The notes below the pieces were generated by a model that had not been told where the DNA came from, did no database searches, and was given only the letters and a program-made list of their open reading frames with translations. From assembly GCA_018609825.1 (NCBI GenBank), contig JAHEOA010000166.1:1-13222 (forward strand): DNA of 13,222 nt, written 5' to 3'. Of the stretch, positions 12,869-13,222 are shown piece by piece. Made by a program: the position numbers and the translations under genes. Origin of the DNA: Candidatus Bipolaricaulota bacterium (GTDB lineage Bacteria; Bipolaricaulota; Bipolaricaulia; RBG-16-55-9). The first letter of the stretch is position 1; the number at the start of each line of letters is the position of its first letter.

Positions 12869-13222
12869 ATGGGAACCGACACAGCAATGGCCGTCTTTGA
12901 GGAGCTCCATCCGCCTCTGGACGACGACCGCGCCGTGCTGGAGGCGAGTCGCTGTCTGGAGTGCGGCCGCGACGGGCGTCCGGCGCCCTGCGCCGAGGCC
13001 TGTCCCACCCGCATCGACGTGCCCAAGTTCATTCGCGAGATTCGCCTCGGTCAGGCCACCGACGCCGCCGAGACCATCTTCGCCAGCAACGTTCTGGGGG
13101 GCACCTGCGCGCGCGTCTGCCCCGTCGACGAGCTCTGCGAGGGCGCGTGTGTGCTGGTGGATGAGGGCCGACGTGCCGTGGAGATCGGGCGGCTGCAGCG
13201 CTACGCCACCGATCAGGCCCTG
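12869..13222 (+). CDS. PreT/GltD-type iron-sulfur FAD oxidoreductase, N-terminal part (cut by window end)
   Basis: The first 118 residues of a larger protein; the frame is open to the last base. It is the N-terminal Fer4_20 (dihydropyrimidine dehydrogenase domain II) region with two four-cysteine sets: C29, C32, C41, C45 and C80, C84, C90, C94, the latter in GGTCARVCPVDELCEGAC. These bind [4Fe-4S] clusters. The IGRLQRYATDQ segment (106-116) is typical of PreT and of the small subunit of glutamate synthase. Full-length relatives are about 400-500 residues with FAD- and NAD(P)-binding Rossmann domains that pass electrons to a catalytic partner. Whether this is a dihydropyrimidine dehydrogenase, a glutamate synthase or another reductase depends on genes beyond the window. 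AAGGAAGGG lies 7 nt before the ATG at 12869. Confidence 0.88.
   Translation, partial: MGTDTAMAVFEELHPPLDDDRAVLEASRCLECGRDGRPAPCAEACPTRIDVPKFIREIRLGQATDAAETIFASNVLGGTCARVCPVDELCEGACVLVDEGRRAVEIGRLQRYATDQAL

Noticed and set aside
12405..13032. Minus-strand open frames (132 and 117 codons) over the divergent region and the start of the Fe-S gene
   Set aside because: They cross the real gene starts, show no domain and have no convincing ribosome-binding site.

Overview
The window is a GC-rich bacterial chromosome segment, dense with genes and without rRNA, tRNA, CRISPR or recognisable mobile elements. The mix of families is a large BTAD/NB-ARC/TPR regulator, a MocR-type aminotransferase without a DNA-binding domain, a DUF123 GIY-YIG protein, YVTN beta-propeller and DUF2007 proteins, and AcuB-like CBS-ACT. 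Together with leaderless-looking starts this suggests a Chloroflexota/Thermomicrobia-like or related bacterium. That placement is an inference from gene content and is not proven here.

Left part (1-3076, all minus strand): a metal-uptake block. In transcription order it holds a DUF2007 protein, a Fur/Zur-type repressor, a periplasmic-type metal-binding protein, an ABC ATPase and an ABC-3 permease that runs off the window. A clear sigma-70-like promoter (TTGACG-17-TATAGA) with an abutting Fur-family-like dyad lies between the regulator and the binding-protein gene, so the regulator probably represses this operon when metal (most likely zinc) is plentiful.

Middle part: a CBS-CBS-ACT protein (+, 3332-3997, TTG start) converges on a zinc-type L-threonine 3-dehydrogenase (-, 4026-5072). 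A ZIP-family metal transporter (+, 5180-5923), probably translated from a leaderless mRNA, converges on a seven-bladed YVTN-type beta-propeller protein (-, 5927-6823). Upstream of the propeller on the same strand is a 1014-residue BTAD/NB-ARC/TPR regulator (-, 6906-9950).

Right part: a tightly coupled two-gene cassette (nucleotidyltransferase-fold protein plus DUF123 GIY-YIG protein, 10089-11017, overlapping by ATGA) converges on a PLP aminotransferase operon (12535-11288). The second gene of that operon encodes a 69-residue five-cysteine protein. Divergent from it, after a 333-bp regulatory region with several short repeats, begins a PreT/GltD-type iron-sulfur flavoprotein subunit (+, 12869 onward), cut by the window end.

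Most of the content belongs to known families. The parts least explained by known biology are the nucleotidyltransferase/GIY-YIG pair, the small cysteine protein behind the aminotransferase, and the regulator/propeller pair with a dyad over the propeller promoter.
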